64,000 nucleotides of DNA from Nereocystis luetkeana. Lineage: Eukaryota; Sar; Phaeophyceae; Laminariales; Laminariaceae. Location: contig JARUPZ010000010.1 in assembly GCA_031213475.1 (NCBI GenBank), positions 3,561,970 through 3,625,969 on the forward strand. Direction: 5' to 3'. The notes under the pieces were generated by a model that was not told the origin of the DNA, did not search any database, and worked only from the letters and a program-made list of their open reading frames with translations. Position 1 is the first letter of the stretch, and each line of letters opens with the position of its first letter. Shown piece by piece: positions 1 through 12,059 of this stretch. The position numbers and the translations under genes were made by a program.

Positions 1-90
1 TGATATTTTCTCGGACCATCCTTTGGCCCCGGTACCTATGCGTGACGACGGATGATCGTGAGTCCTTGACTTGAGAGAGTTGTATTGAGA

Positions 91-114
91 GCAACGACAA
101 CAACGATAACAAAT

Positions 115-149
<35 letters not shown>

Positions 150-165
150 ACGACAAACAAACGCC
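91..165. repeat. CAA-type microsatellite
   Basis: A trinucleotide run of AAC, uninterrupted at about 115-149, with degenerate CAA/CGA units on both sides. The stretch from 1 to 860 shows no other convincing feature; the minus-strand open frame at 195-482 has no recognisable motif. Confidence 0.9.
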
Positions 166-862
166 GACAACTCACCGAAGCATGCCTCCCGAAGTCAGTC
201 CGGTGGCTTCTCGCCGGGCCGCTCACTATATGAGTTATGACCTCTACTGCTTTTGTTGCCGTTGCGAGAGATAGATGCGTGCTCGTTTTGAACACGAATA
301 TTACTAGTAGCACGTGGTTCCGCAAAGCTAAAGCTCCAGCACTCTCGATGATGATGTGTGAATAATATAGGAAAGGCCGATACACCGATTCGGATGCCAC
401 AGACCATATTTTCTCGAAAAAAAAAAACTGATGAAATACTCGACCTCAACGATCTACGACAATACCTGTTTGTATGTTTCACACATCTTACCGTTCTTTC
501 TACTGGCCAAACATGACAGCGATTAGCAGTCTGTCCGTCTCTACTCTAACGCTACCTTGGGATTGATACGTACGCGTTATACGTGTATCGTTCTCTGCGA
601 CTGTAACAGATACCTGCCACCGTTTACGTACGCTAAGGGCCGTTTTCGTACTGATATTGAGCCAAACTGTCTTTATTTTTAAATAGAAAAGGTATACTGG
701 TATATCATATCCGTAGGAGTTTTACCGCCCCCCACCCATTCCCTGGATCGCTGCAGGTCAGTCCACACATGCTACGTACTATTAATAATAATGTGTGCGG
801 TAATTAATCCCGTTGTTCCGTGTACCACTCTCTGCTACCACATAATAAATACCTGGTACCTA

Positions 863-972
863 TTACGGGGAACCATAGTTAATAGAACCAAATAGTGTTA
901 GTAAAAAAAGTTAAATATATATGGTAGGTGTTTATGTATACCATAGGTCCTATTAACTATGGTCCCCCGTAA
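863..972 (-). mobile_element. Family 1 MITE, copy 1
   Basis: A short non-autonomous DNA transposon of about 110 bp with inverted ends reading TTACGGGGGACCATAGTTAA and continuing into TAGGACC, one mismatch here. TA lies on both outer sides, which fits a TA target duplication as in Tc1/mariner-type elements. The interior is AT-rich and non-coding. Strand is relative to the copy at 29016, whose interior I call plus. Confidence 0.85.
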
Positions 973-3170
973 TAGTAACTATTAATAGTGCCCTGGTATC
1001 TCGCTACAGGATAAGGAATCAGGACACTGGGTGCAACGATGTAGCCGCGGTGGACAAAAAAAAACGTGTTTAATGTCAAGGCAACACACGCCCTGCTGCC
1101 AGTACAGCTAAGTTTGTATGTATCTGACATGGTATGGAGCACAACGAATAGATTGAACACCACAGACAGTCTCACTATACAAACAACAGAAAACTTGCAA
1201 AGCTTCCATGTACTTTATGTAGGGGGCAACCCCGTAACGTACAATAATATGAAACAGGTTATTAGGTACTTCGAGTACATAATATACACTGCCCGTAATT
1301 AATTTTGTTTCCGTCTTCGTCAACGCCACGCGCTAGCTTCGCTGAGATCTATCTATCTGTGAAAAAGCTTGATGTCTCAGGAGCAGAACCAGGTGCCGTT
1401 CCTGACTGTGCAGTGCATACATACATGAGCATTAACAACAACAAACAGGATGTATGTGTATTCGAATTCATAATTCATGCGGATGCCGCGTGAAAATCGC
1501 TCAAACGAAAGAAAGAGCCAACATTTTTCCATGAAAAAAATGTATGGGGTGGACTGATTGTGGGTGTGTATGGGGGTTAGTGTATGGGGTGGCTGTGGTT
1601 GGGTTTGGTGTACGGTATCTTGAATCCGCCAGGAATAGCTTCCGATATCGCAAAGCAGTGCAATCAATGAACAGCCTGCTCCCCTAAAAATATTTGCTAA
1701 CGAACTCTAATAGGAGCTCGGGCACCAGTAGCCTTAGTAACTTTACTACTGCGAACTTTCGAGGCCTACAACTAACTGACTACAGAAAAGTATTTTATTT
1801 ACACGACGTCCAGGGTTGGTCAAGCAGTACCGAAGGACGACCAAAATCGATTACCCCAGGGCCACCCTTCGATGAGCATCAAGCAAGGTCGATGCCCAGT
1901 GTTTGAGGTTTTAATGTGCTGTGCTTTTTTCAAGTGAGATCGAAAACTGCCTTCTCCCCCCAAAGACACGAACTACAGCAAGCAGCGTTAGCCTGTACCT
2001 TACTCCGACCGCTAGCCCTTAACAAACCGGGAGAAGTGCATTCCACATATTCAGGAGGGGTGAAATTGATAAGTCCAACGAAAGGGAGGACCCACCAAGC
2101 TATTGGCAAGCCTTTGACAAGCCCTATGAAAGGATGACTTCCAGACGGGGAGATGAAATGTGAATTGCCTCGTGGCACGACATCGCCAACTAGCCTCCGC
2201 CGTCTGACGCATAAACAACCGTAGCGCAAGCAGCAGCAGGAGGACGTATCTTCGCACGACTGTTTGACGCCTCAACTCCAAAGATGCCAGCGTAATTTTG
2301 TTACGAACGACTTTAGTAGTAGCGCGACCACCCAAGCAAAGGGTCATCTCTTGACTAGCGAACGGCAAATATTTCCGGCGAAGGCCGCACCCCCTGGGGG
2401 TAAAGACAGTCCCCGGTACCGTAATACGCAGTCCAATCCAATCCCGAATGTTGCGCAACCACCATCAGTCCCAAACCACCTGGCCCCATGGAAGTATGCC
2501 GCCTCCCTAAAAACTACTTCCAGGGTCGCTTTTACAGGGTTGTCATACTGACACGCCACAGCACGCACGGTGGTCGAGACTTTCGGCCTCGTCATTATCG
2601 ACGCGTACATCAGACTGCCCGCCGCCTGCCTGTCTGTCCAGCCCCCTTCAGTCTCGCGCTCTTCTTGTGGACATAATTTCACACCGGGGGTCGCGGGGTC
2701 TTCGGCTGTTTAAATATGTCCACGCTGAAACGAATCAGAGCACAATGTACTCCTTCTGCGTAGTCTCTAGTGTCCCCAATAATTCCCCGTCGCGTTAGAA
2801 ACACACAGCCGACATGCAAGCTTTTTTGTCCGAGGTACAGTTGGTGCACCCATCACGCGTTGCCAGGTAATGATTCGCGTAATGCTCACTCTACGGTGGC
2901 CAGGAACCACTCGTGCGGAGTCCATGGGGTAGCTGGGTGCAGGCCCAGGGTACAAACATCCCTGAGCTTTTATTCTGTGCCTCGTTCTCCCTTTTGACAT
3001 TGCATTATCCAGTTTTGTAAAAACGTAGACGTACTGCAGGGAGGGGGCTACCATGACATATATATCTCATGCAGCGACTTCCTTTCTGGGTAAAGTGCCA
3101 TGGCTGTGCTTTTGAAAGCGTCGCACGCCCGCCGGGGCGCTCACACCCGCAAAGATGCATTCGCCGGCAT
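973..3170. other. No supported gene
   Basis: Overlapping short open frames occur on both strands (for example 2051-2458 minus and 2264-2551 plus), but none shows a motif, a consistent splice structure or a coding bias that separates it from its shadows. 1540-1620 is a GT-rich low-complexity stretch. Confidence 0.5.
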
Positions 3171-3416
3171 TTACACGCCGGGAAAAAGTTCAGGCGCCTT
3201 ATCTGGGCCCTTCATTGCGGCCGTCTCGATCTCGTCTTCCCAATTGAATTGGGACTGCCACCGGCCGTTGTGTGGTCTTACTTGATACCTACCTACTGAT
3301 CTATACAGGTCCTCAAATATGTCCTCCTCGTGGGAGTCATAATCCCGAGTTTCCGCCTTGGAAGGGACCATATCTTCCCGAGTTTCCGCAGGATCTGCTC
3401 CGCAATAAAGCGGCAT
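3171..3416 (-). CDS. Possible coding fragment, acidic
   Basis: A minus-strand frame of about 81 codons ending in a stop. It is rich in Glu and Asp and contains HEEDIFEDLY, then NGRWQSQFNW. Its charge pattern looks more like real protein than the overlapping plus-strand frame. NGRWQ is loosely like the core strand of AP2-type DNA-binding domains, but this is too short to assign. Upstream on its own strand the frame runs into an AT microsatellite (3443-3473), so any earlier exon is not visible. It could be a decayed exon or chance. Confidence 0.25.
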   Translation of the reverse strand: MPLYCGADPAETREDMVPSKAETRDYDSHEEDIFEDLYRSVGRYQVRPHNGRWQSQFNWEDEIETAAMKGPDKAPELFPGV

Positions 3417-3438
3417 TCGACGTGTGGCGTGTGAAATA

Positions 3439-3442
<4 letters not shown>

Positions 3443-3473
<31 letters not shown>
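3443..3473. repeat. (TA)n microsatellite
   Basis: A run of about 15 TA units. Similar runs occur at 5064-5092, 10737-10757, 41658-41675 and 51448-51462. They create long Ile-Tyr strings in several frames and so inflate open reading frames here. Confidence 0.9.
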
Positions 3474-3475
<2 letters not shown>

Positions 3476-3885
3476 TGCGAAAACTGGTCGCGCTCGGCAA
3501 GAAGAGTGGACCGCCATAACCCCACGCAAAATATGCAAAGACCGAGTGGACTACTCAATGTCTTTCGAACGACCCGTCGGCAACGAGCACCCCCCGCACT
3601 CCATCGGCTAGCTCTCGAGGACGAACCCTTGCTTCTACGCGGTCGTTCGGAGTTTAATCTCGTGAGATTGTCCAGGAGAGCAAAGCAAACAGTTGATGTC
3701 AAACGCACGCTTGTTGGGCGACTGCCGCGAGGCGAGCTCAGGACAGGCCCTTTATCCACTACTTATATATATATATATGTCGACCCTGTGACCGTAGCGG
3801 CTGAACAGGGTCCCTCCCAACGGAGCACGATCGATCGTTTTCGCTCCAGCTTAACGAAATTGCCGGTGAGACGTCCCCAGAAAAA

Positions 3886-4368
3886 ATGGCGGCTCTTGGT
3901 GAAGGGGAAAACAAGTGGTACCGGGTGTCCGCCACATGCGCAACGCTAGTCAGCAGCGCTTGCACGATACGGTTTCTAGACCATAAACCAAAGGTTCTGT
4001 TCATGTCCTTCGTTCGAGCAAGCTCCGTCGTCGGTGATGGGCAGTTCATGGTTGCGTTTCCAATGGAATGTATTGTGCTGTCTGATGAGGGTGTCATGTA
4101 TGTGAGTAGACGTCTCCACGGGTGGCCACTGGGGTACCTTGCGAGCGTACTCTGGTTGACCTGGAAAAAACAAAAAATTGGCTACAAATCTCGAGGTCGC
4201 TATTTGACTGACATACACGTTCACAACGTCCGCGGATTGATTGCCGAATGTACGCGTCACAATGTTGTATTGGGGTTGGGGGACGCACTAGGTCAAATAT
4301 CTTTGTGTTTTGTTCCGGTTGTAGTATGTGACAGCACAGATAAACAAAACTCAGAATTAAACCGATAG
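3886..4368 (+). CDS. Hypothetical ORF, 160 codons
   Basis: An ATG-to-stop frame with alternating hydrophobic and charged stretches, for example GDGQFMVAFPMECIVLSDEG. No family was recognised. Both minus-strand frames across it are also open for a long way, so length alone is weak evidence. No splice structure or promoter was identified. It may be an unspliced gene, a remnant of a mobile element, or chance. Confidence 0.2.
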   Translation: MAALGEGENKWYRVSATCATLVSSACTIRFLDHKPKVLFMSFVRASSVVGDGQFMVAFPMECIVLSDEGVMYVSRRLHGWPLGYLASVLWLTWKKQKIGYKSRGRYLTDIHVHNVRGLIAECTRHNVVLGLGDALGQISLCFVPVVVCDSTDKQNSELNR

Positions 4369-4399
4369 AAAAAACACAAGATGAATGAAAAAAGACAAC

Positions 4400-5063
4400 A
4401 ACCAAGCGAAACACGCAAATAAATTGGAACAAAACTTGAATTATTCGGAAAAAATACCATGTACACGAAACAAATAGCACTGAGGTTGGAGACGACATCA
4501 TCGTACGATGTTTACAGGTCCACAACAACAACAACTCACAGTTCATGGTATGATTAACAGCAGTGTGTTGGTTGTTCTGCATGTATTCCTTTCCTGGTCT
4601 CTCTCGGCGTTTTGCACCGGACCAAACCGACGCCGTGTATGCAAACACAGACGTGCTGTTTACGCGAAAACGACCCAAAACATACGTTAGAACCAAGCAA
4701 TCATTGTGAAACATCGGCACATACCACGTTCGAGGAAGCAGAAAATCGTGTACTACTACTGTTTTCGTATTTTTTCATGAAATCCGTACGTCTATTCTGT
4801 CTTCAACGATAAAAAGCCAAACATAAAACTACAAAGATTTGGGTGAAAAATTGCGATCGACACGAACTCACCACATTTTCGGTGCAAACATTGCAGAGTC
4901 CTGATAGACCGCCATTAACAGTTGATCAAACTGCACACACTGTTAACTTCATGCTCCTCTTCTTGTTCATCCCTTGACCTTAAACATGCCAACGATTCAG
5001 TACCTCTACGCAATCCCCAGATTTTCTTCATTCATTCAATATTCCATGTTTTATTCACGACCG

Positions 5064-5095
<32 letters not shown>

Positions 5096-7470
5096 AAATC
5101 TTGTTTATGACAACAGATGCCGTATACAATGTTTTGCAAAATGGGTCATACGTATCGGAGAGAAACAAAAGCTCAAATACACGTTGCAAGAACACCCACC
5201 ACAAACCTCACGAAAACGTCACACGTTACATATATTTTAAGACAGAACGTCTCACCATCGAGGCGCATTTGGCACGTTGCGCGAGCGTTGCGGTATGAGT
5301 TTTTTTTTTCCGCCGTCGCAAGGTGAGAGCGTTGTCCAAACGTCCCACGGCATACCCAAGTGGCCACCTGTGTCACTATCTCTGATCCAATCCTCGTCTC
5401 CTACGTGCGGCGACAAATCCCCATCCCACATTTCGCCCTAACCATGCCAACATTCGCCTGTCTCTTGGGCCTTTAAAGCTCAAGTTTAGACCGTACATCC
5501 ATCACCTTCCTCGACCATCGCCCAAACCTCAGCCGGCACCCCCACCACCACCACCACCACCACCGCAGTCTTTTCCTTTGACATGGGGTAGACGTCAGCA
5601 GTGTGTCCCCGTCCGTCGATCCGATGCACAGCCTCTGCTTGCAGGTTGCGATCGCGTGGCGATTCACGCCAAACTTGGAACAAATCCCCGCGGAGGTACT
5701 ACCTTCGTTAGCTTTGGCGCTACTTACTGCCATCGCGCCGAGTAGGTGCGGCTGCGTCCCCGCCGACCTCGCCGCTAGGGTGTGGGCCACTCTCTGCAGC
5801 CCTCACAGCCTGATCTGGCTAGCCCCTCGCTGGTCTAACCTAGACAGGAACAACGGCCTTTCCGCGCTCCGTCGATCTAAATTTTCCCGAAGCGTCATCA
5901 CGAAATATATCTCTCTGCAGTATATCGTACCATACTCGCTCCAGCAGCAGGAGCAAACGTCAGAAATACAGGTGTGGCTCCTGCCCCGCACGGACTCTTC
6001 CCTGCAGCAACGCTATCCTCAGCGCTGTCGGACATGGGTTTGCCCGTACCCCTAGCAGCAGCAGCAGGAGTCTCTCATATATATAGGAATGGGTGCTACC
6101 CTCGTGGACTCTCCCCTACAGCAGCGCCTCCCTCGGCGTTTCCCGGACTCCGATCGGCCGTTGCCCGGCATGATATCGGCAAAAAAAGCGCTTCCTCGTG
6201 GAAGGCATCATCACCAGCGATTGCCTTTGCTCCAACACCAGCTGAACGTCTGTCTTGAGGTTAATCTCGTAATACGAAATTTCTTGCTCCTCCTGAGGTC
6301 ATCGAATGCATCATTGACATCTGGTACCAGATCACCACCGAACCCATAACGAGCAGCGGGTTCGTAGATAATACGTCTGGATGATCTTACCGCCGGGCCA
6401 CGCTGTCGGTTGGTAATATTGATATTTCTGGCATTGTTAAACGAAAAACGTGGAGAGAGAGGAAGCCTTTGACGATCCCATCCCAACCCAAATTTTCGTT
6501 ACAGCAACGAACTAACTTCGAAAAAGAATGCAGCTATCCAAAACATGCAAGCGGAACTGCTGGAACGATCCAAGAAGAACACACAGACCCTCAGCAGTTC
6601 ATCAAGCTGCTGTTCCAAGAATAGAGAGAGAACATTCTGAGAGTTTAGTTGAGACGCTACCAGCCTACCCGTAGATAGATTATGACATACTGGTATACGG
6701 CAGGGCTTCACGACCGCGTGTATACGCCCACCACTGCTAAGGGTAGGACCGCAGTGATGGGTGATAAGTAGGTGCGGTAGAATACGCCGAGGCCGCAAAA
6801 ACGGCAATACTGACTAGGGGCTTACGGCCCTACGTTCGAGGCAAGATACAAATAATTGGCGAAGAAATAGAAATATAACGGGCGACGTCGGTATCCCTGT
6901 CTCGAAACCCAACGAAACAAATAAATGTAGAAACAAAATCAGGTAGCACATCCAGTAAATGTTACCTTTGGAGAAATCTCTTCGAGATCTTAACCCATAG
7001 ACTCATTTCTTGAATATTGACATCTTCCCATTGCGGGAGAAAGCTGTTTCAAATTTTGTCGTGAATACCAACGACGTGAACGATACCACTGTCAGTGCCA
7101 CATCGACGCTCTTTTCTCGCCAACATCTGCCTGGTATACAGTGATTATGAACAGGATTTTTTCGCCCGTGTCACAGCGCTGCCGCCGTTCATGCCATGCA
7201 CCTCGATCTGTTGTAGCACTTATAATACTGGCCAGCAACGCTATACTGCCTGCACTACCCTGACGTCACGGCCATACCACAACCGACGCCGTAAGGATCC
7301 GAGTTATCGCGCAGGAAAACGCGATCGTTTAATCATGTACAATCGTGTTTCTGTCTCTTTATGCTCATCTCTGTTCGGCCCCTCCAAAATACCTGTCTGT
7401 GCGGAAATCGAATCAGATAGTATGGTTCTGGGCTGTGCATCGAGCGAAACCGGTCGCCCCCCCCCGCCCC
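4400..7470. other. Mostly non-coding; microsatellites
   Basis: Apart from the transposase-like remnant at 5473-5790 I see no gene. A (TA)n run lies at 5064-5092 and a CCA-type run at about 5543-5566. The plus frame at 5603-6055 is the shadow of the minus remnant plus CAG-rich sequence. Confidence 0.5.
5473..5790 (-). pseudogene. Possible transposase HTH remnant
   Basis: On the minus strand the frame contains ICSKFGVNRHAIATCKQRL, which has the shape of a helix-turn-helix (helix, Gly turn, then V-N-R-x-x-I recognition helix) as found at the N-terminus of pogo/Tc1-like and related DNA transposases. The frame then enters a CCA microsatellite that translates as poly-Trp, and the similarity is lost. 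No DDE catalytic region is visible nearby. A decayed DNA transposon is the best guess; a diverged host DNA-binding exon is possible. Confidence 0.3.
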
Positions 7471-7472
7471 CT

Positions 7473-7690
7473 CCCCGTGGTCTAGTGGTACCCCCCCCCC
7501 ACGAATTCTACTAAGCGTCGGTGAATCCCACGTGGGTGGGTGGGGCTCTTGAGCTCGTTTGGGAAAACCAAACGGCGCAGAATCAACTGTTGTTCAGGGT
7601 CTAGTAGCTTGGTAGGTAGAAGCAAAAACTTCGATGGGAATCGACAGGGGGGCAAGAAAGGCCCCAACGTCTTACCGCGACAAACAAAAC
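7473..7690 (+). mobile_element. tRNA-derived SINE, old copy
   Basis: It begins with CCGTGGTCTAGTGGTA, a tRNA A-box-like head, and shares ACGAATTCTACT and a GTGGGTGGG segment with the SINE at 12824. Its body (about 7575-7645) follows the same order as that copy: a CAACTGTTGT block, then TTCGATG, then a GTCGA block. Diverged and interrupted by C runs; the 3' end is uncertain. Confidence 0.55.
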
Positions 7691-7699
7691 GTGCAAGAC

Positions 7700-9310
7700 A
7701 CGAACTATACTACTCGCAGTGTGGAGCCTAATTTTGGCGACACAAACATCTGAGTTACGACTATCAACAGGAAGGAGCGACGAAATAACGGCGAATGAAT
7801 GAATACGATATATATATGTGGGCCAGAAAAAAACGTAACATCGGACGCACGGTGAAGCAGTGCCTTTCGTGCCAGGGTATTTACATACGTGCATACACGC
7901 GGTGGAAGAGTGCAGAATCCTTAAAATCACGTTGCTCTTTTTACAAAAATCTCCCACCCACGCGTACATTTCACACGTTGTTTCAGCACCCTAATTTGTG
8001 GCGAAGGAGCGCCAAATAAATATCGAAGAATTGTCACGCACAGCGCCGACAATCCACGGGAGTTTTCCCTGATCTCGCAATCCTACGTACGTACCAGGTA
8101 CCTATTGGGGGGGGGGGGAAAGCAGCCTCCTCCAATGCTCAGGAACAACTCTGTGTACCACATACCGGTGTGTATTACGCTTGGGGCACCAGGTTCTCCC
8201 AGACTTGGTTCCAAGTTGTTCTTCTATAACCCGTCGGTAGGAAAAATGCACAACCGAACCGAGAGTGTTCGGTTCGGCATGACATAATGTATGTTCGAGA
8301 TATGTATAGGTACAGAAACGCCGACGACACTCCGGGCCTTGTTTCGCCGACGGAGTGGCAGTACCGGCCCTTAAGCAGATGGTGCTTCCGCGATTCTTCT
8401 CGCACACTACTACTATATGAGACGAAGAAATTTCCTATGCAAAAAAACAAAACAAAATTACCTTCCAGCTTTCTTTGTCTCCCTTCCCGGTTCTTGCAGA
8501 CGAGCTACAGCTACATACAGTAGTCCTACACACTGCTGTAGTCAGAAATGTTCTAGAATTCAACGGCTGCTGTGCTGTGAGATCGAGGACTTCGCTACGA
8601 CTGCTGTCATCCTGCAGGCTCTGTGTCATAACATATTTCGATCGTCACACACTGCGGGCTTTGTTTGGCCTCGTGCAGAACATGCATTCCGTGGATGAGG
8701 AGGTCGAACGTTTTGTGAAGCAGAACGTGTGGTATTGTATAAACCAACTATGGCTCGATTGTTTTGGACGGGAAACAATTGAAGGGCCCTCAGAACTGTT
8801 TTTTTTTTCGCCGAAAAACAGCGATGCAGTAGAAGACGGGAATGAATGTCAAAAACACTGATAGACTCCTCGGAATGCTCCCCTTCCGAGAGTGTTTTTA
8901 TGGGCAGTTTCCGTTTTGCCAGAGTCGTGGTTGGGCTGTTCGTCCATATTGCCAAGTCTCAAGACATCATGAATTTTCGTCAAAAATCTTTGAAGATCGA
9001 TTTTTTCTGGCCCAGTACCGACGAACGGCCTTATTTTCCAGTGGAGACCTCCATATTAATATGGTAGAAAATGAGTTTCTCGGAATGTTCTCCATTAGAG
9101 CGAGAAAACAAAACAGGACCCTCCTTGGTTCTCCTGATCCCATCCGAACATTGATCCCATTTATTTGGCACCTTGCTCCCGCCTACAAGGTGCCTAAAAA
9201 TAATCGGCCCTCCGCAGGAGCCGCCGGAGGCCGTGACCGCGAAGCGCCAACCGTAACCGTGAACGATCAGAAATCATCGTCGAACGGTGAAAAATTGTGG
9301 GATGAAAAAA
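7700..9310. other. No firm gene; G tract at 8107
   Basis: A 13-base G run lies at 8107-8119. The plus frame at 8475-8861 has a plausible stretch (SVDEEVERFVKQNVWY), with an acceptor-like TTCTTGCAG near 8490, but no donor or partner exon was found. The frame at 8842-9369 runs into tRNA-like repeats and is probably chance. Confidence 0.4.
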
Positions 9311-9311
9311 A

Positions 9312-9660
9312 ATGCGTCGCAACCCGGGAATGGAAAACAGCCTCGAAATCATGGTGCAGGGCACAATAAACTGCAGAGCTACATCACCATAAACCACGGA
9401 GCTATATCCCCCCTCCACCCCCCCCCCCCCTCCACGTTTATTTTTGTTTTCACAGTCGTCGTACAATGATGGAGGTTATAGAGGAAAATGGAAAAAATTA
9501 AAAGCGTCGCAACCCGGGAATTGAACCCAGCATCGAAATCATACCACATACATACCGCGGGGAGCTATATCGCCCCTCCATCCGTTCCACTCCCCCACTC
9601 CCTTCACGTTTTTTTTTGTTATTTACTGTCGCAGTACAAGCATATTCTATAGATAGGTAA
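9312..9660 (-). repeat. Tandem pair of tRNA-like units
   Basis: Two consecutive units of roughly 170-190 bp (about 9312-9500 and 9501-9660) each begin on the plus strand with GCGTCGCAACCCGGGAAT and end in a T-rich stretch after a pyrimidine run. On the minus strand the second unit reads GGGTTCAATTCCCGGGTTGC, a tRNA B-box and T-arm, with a GATATAGCTC D-arm-like segment upstream. I see no complete cloverleaf, so I read them as tRNA-derived retroposon units duplicated in tandem, not as functional tRNA genes. Confidence 0.5.
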
Positions 9661-9774
9661 CAGGAGTATCGGAATCTTCCTCGGGAAACTTATTTGATAT
9701 ACAAAGTGGTGAACCCAGCTCCTTTTTTACATCCCAGAGAAAACAAATTGGCTGCTCCAAAGATTATACTATTA

Positions 9775-9901
9775 TTACGGGGGGAGATAGGTACCAGGTA
9801 CCTACCTGGTAGTAACTAGGACCTAATATTGTTGATAAAAACAGGTAAATATACGGATTTTTGTGTGTACCGGAGGTCCTATTCAATATGGTCCCCCGTA
9901 A
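9775..9901 (-). mobile_element. Family 1 MITE, copy 2
   Basis: The right end matches the family (GGTCCCCCGTAA followed by TA). The left arm carries extra sequence with GGTACC-type palindromic units, making this copy longer. TA flanks both sides. Confidence 0.75.
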
Positions 9902-9904
9902 TAG

Positions 9905-11860
9905 GACTTACTTTCGAGAAACGAGAAACTGTTGTTCCTGAGAGCTCTGGGAAAACACCGGGGAGCATTCCGAGGAGGAGTCTACCGGTCGGTGTTCTTG
10001 GCTGTCCCGCCGAGTATATCGCGTCTATTCGACCTAAAAAGCCAGTTAATAATTATGAGGGCTCAGAAAAAATATCAAAATATATTTAGTTGGTCTATCA
10101 TACCTAAAAATATAATTTATTAGAAGTAAGTGTCATTCTTGCCGCCCTACAGCGTGAAGCATTGGCCTCAACGTTGATCCCGTCTAAGCATATATATTTA
10201 GTTGGCGCCGGATGAAAAAGAGACCAGAAGAAGGGGGCATTCCGTTTCTTTCTTGACGCCATATATCCTTTTTGTCCTTGTGGTGCCTGCGATTCGTTCA
10301 TTTCATGTATCTACACCAGATAGTTTTTGTACTATTACTCTAAAGTATGAAGTATTATTATTATTACCGTCATCATCGTGGTCTATAATATATTGTTGTT
10401 GTTGTGGTAGCTGACAGGCATAATAGCCCGCCGCCCGGTCTTTTTCCTAGGCCAAGCGAAAAAAGCGTCCTATCCGACTACTGCTACCGTCTGTTGTATG
10501 CCCCCGTTGTAACAACTGACACTACTACATATATATATATATCAGAGTTAACGATATACTCTACTATCTTTCTTTGCTTATTCACGGGGACGCACGTGTG
10601 GTGCCTGTTGTTGTTACTGCCTCTGTGGGTGGGAGGGGGGTGTGTGTGGCATGCGTGCGTGTTTGTACAATGTGTGCTGTCATGCCCGGCTCGCGATCTG
10701 GCCACGATAGATAGCTATAAACGGATCGCGGATCGGATATATATATATATATATATAAATATATATTATGACGCATGCAGCCTTGGATATCGATATCGGA
10801 ATCGAATGCGATGTCTATCGGTATCGGAATCGATTTCGATACCTCCGATACCGAACAAAAAAAACAAAAAAACGATACGAGGTACCAGGGTATGCACAAA
10901 GTCGATACCTGGTATTTGATACCAGATACATGGTGCGTACGTTGAAGGTTTTCTTCAGGGTCGGCATGAAAAACGCGGGGATGTCAGGAGATTTGAATGA
11001 AAAGCACTATTCGACGCGATAATATATATATATAGAAAAAAGTAGTGGGGGGGGGGGGGGGGGTATCGGTACGATATCCAACAAAACTAAACATATACAT
11101 ACCTAGGTCCTACGGTAAGTAGCACAAAATACGCAGCATGGCCTGGTGGACATTTGGTTTTTAACAGTAAAATTTTAAACACGAAGTCTACCACTATTTT
11201 GCGTAAATGCCCGCCAACAAGAAACACCTGGAAGGCTGAGCGAGTCTCGTCCCTGTTAAGGAGACTGCGGTTTGTCCCTGGAATGGCACTGTGCGTTCCA
11301 AAGGGTTAACGAATAACCTTTCTTGGTGACTGTAACGTACTACTACTGTATGCAAACATTTTCAACACATTACATAGTAAGTAGGCTCCAGTTTTTGGCG
11401 TTTACAGGGTAGCGCTCGTCGCTGAAGCACGACTACTACTCCGTAATCCAAAAAAATCTTGTACTACAGTGGCATTTCTCCAACAAAGGAGCCTTATGTT
11501 TTCATCTGTTAATTTCGTATCCGTGGCCCCATTCTGTTTATTATACGTAAATTAGGGTTGGCGTGCACACACAGGCCTGGCGACCGAACCACCAAGACAC
11601 GGCGTGCCTGAGAGGACAGAGCGCAAAAGGCAGAGGGCACAGAACCCGGCCCTCCACCAATATATTATACTACTACTACTATAATACCTGCTACTATGTT
11701 CTAGTACTTCGAAGTATACCATCTACATACATATTATATCGACGTATGCTTTTCTTTCTCTCTCTCATATTTTGTGACCACAGAAGTTGTACCTCGCTAC
11801 ACCATCAGGACGGACTCTGGGTGTAATAGTCATGTACTACTGCCCGGTACGTACTACCTA
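9905..11860. other. Non-coding, low-complexity rich
   Basis: Contains a (TA)n run near 10737, GATACC/GGTATC-rich sequence at 10780-10930, and a 17-base G tract at 11047-11063. Near 11240-11305 a degenerate family 3 hairpin end stops at GGGTTAA. No coding exon was found. Confidence 0.5.
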
Positions 11861-11907
11861 CTACTACTGCTGTATGTAGTTGGGAAGGAAAAACGATCCA
11901 ATGTCAA

Positions 11908-12030
11908 GGCAACAACAGCAACAACAACAACGTCTACTACAGCAAACATCAACAACAACGATAACAACAACGACAACAACAACAATAACATCAACAACAA
12001 CAACAGCAGCAGCAGCAACAACAACAACAA
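11908..12030. repeat. CAA/CAG microsatellite
   Basis: Long interrupted CAA and CAG triplet repeat immediately upstream of the leader-family unit E1. Triplet tracts also occur in the leaders of E2 and E3. Confidence 0.85.
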
Positions 12031-12059
12031 CTAACTCCTGTTACACCCTCAAAATCACC

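Noticed and set aside
3272-3949. A 225-codon plus-strand frame, the longest in the window
   Set aside because: It is kept open by AT microsatellites read as Ile-Tyr; no domain, and the minus frame at 3171-3416 looks more protein-like.
4094-4720. A 208-codon minus-strand frame with hydrophobic stretches
   Set aside because: Composition reflects T-rich DNA on that strand (Phe, Cys, Val runs); no motif, and it overlaps another long frame.
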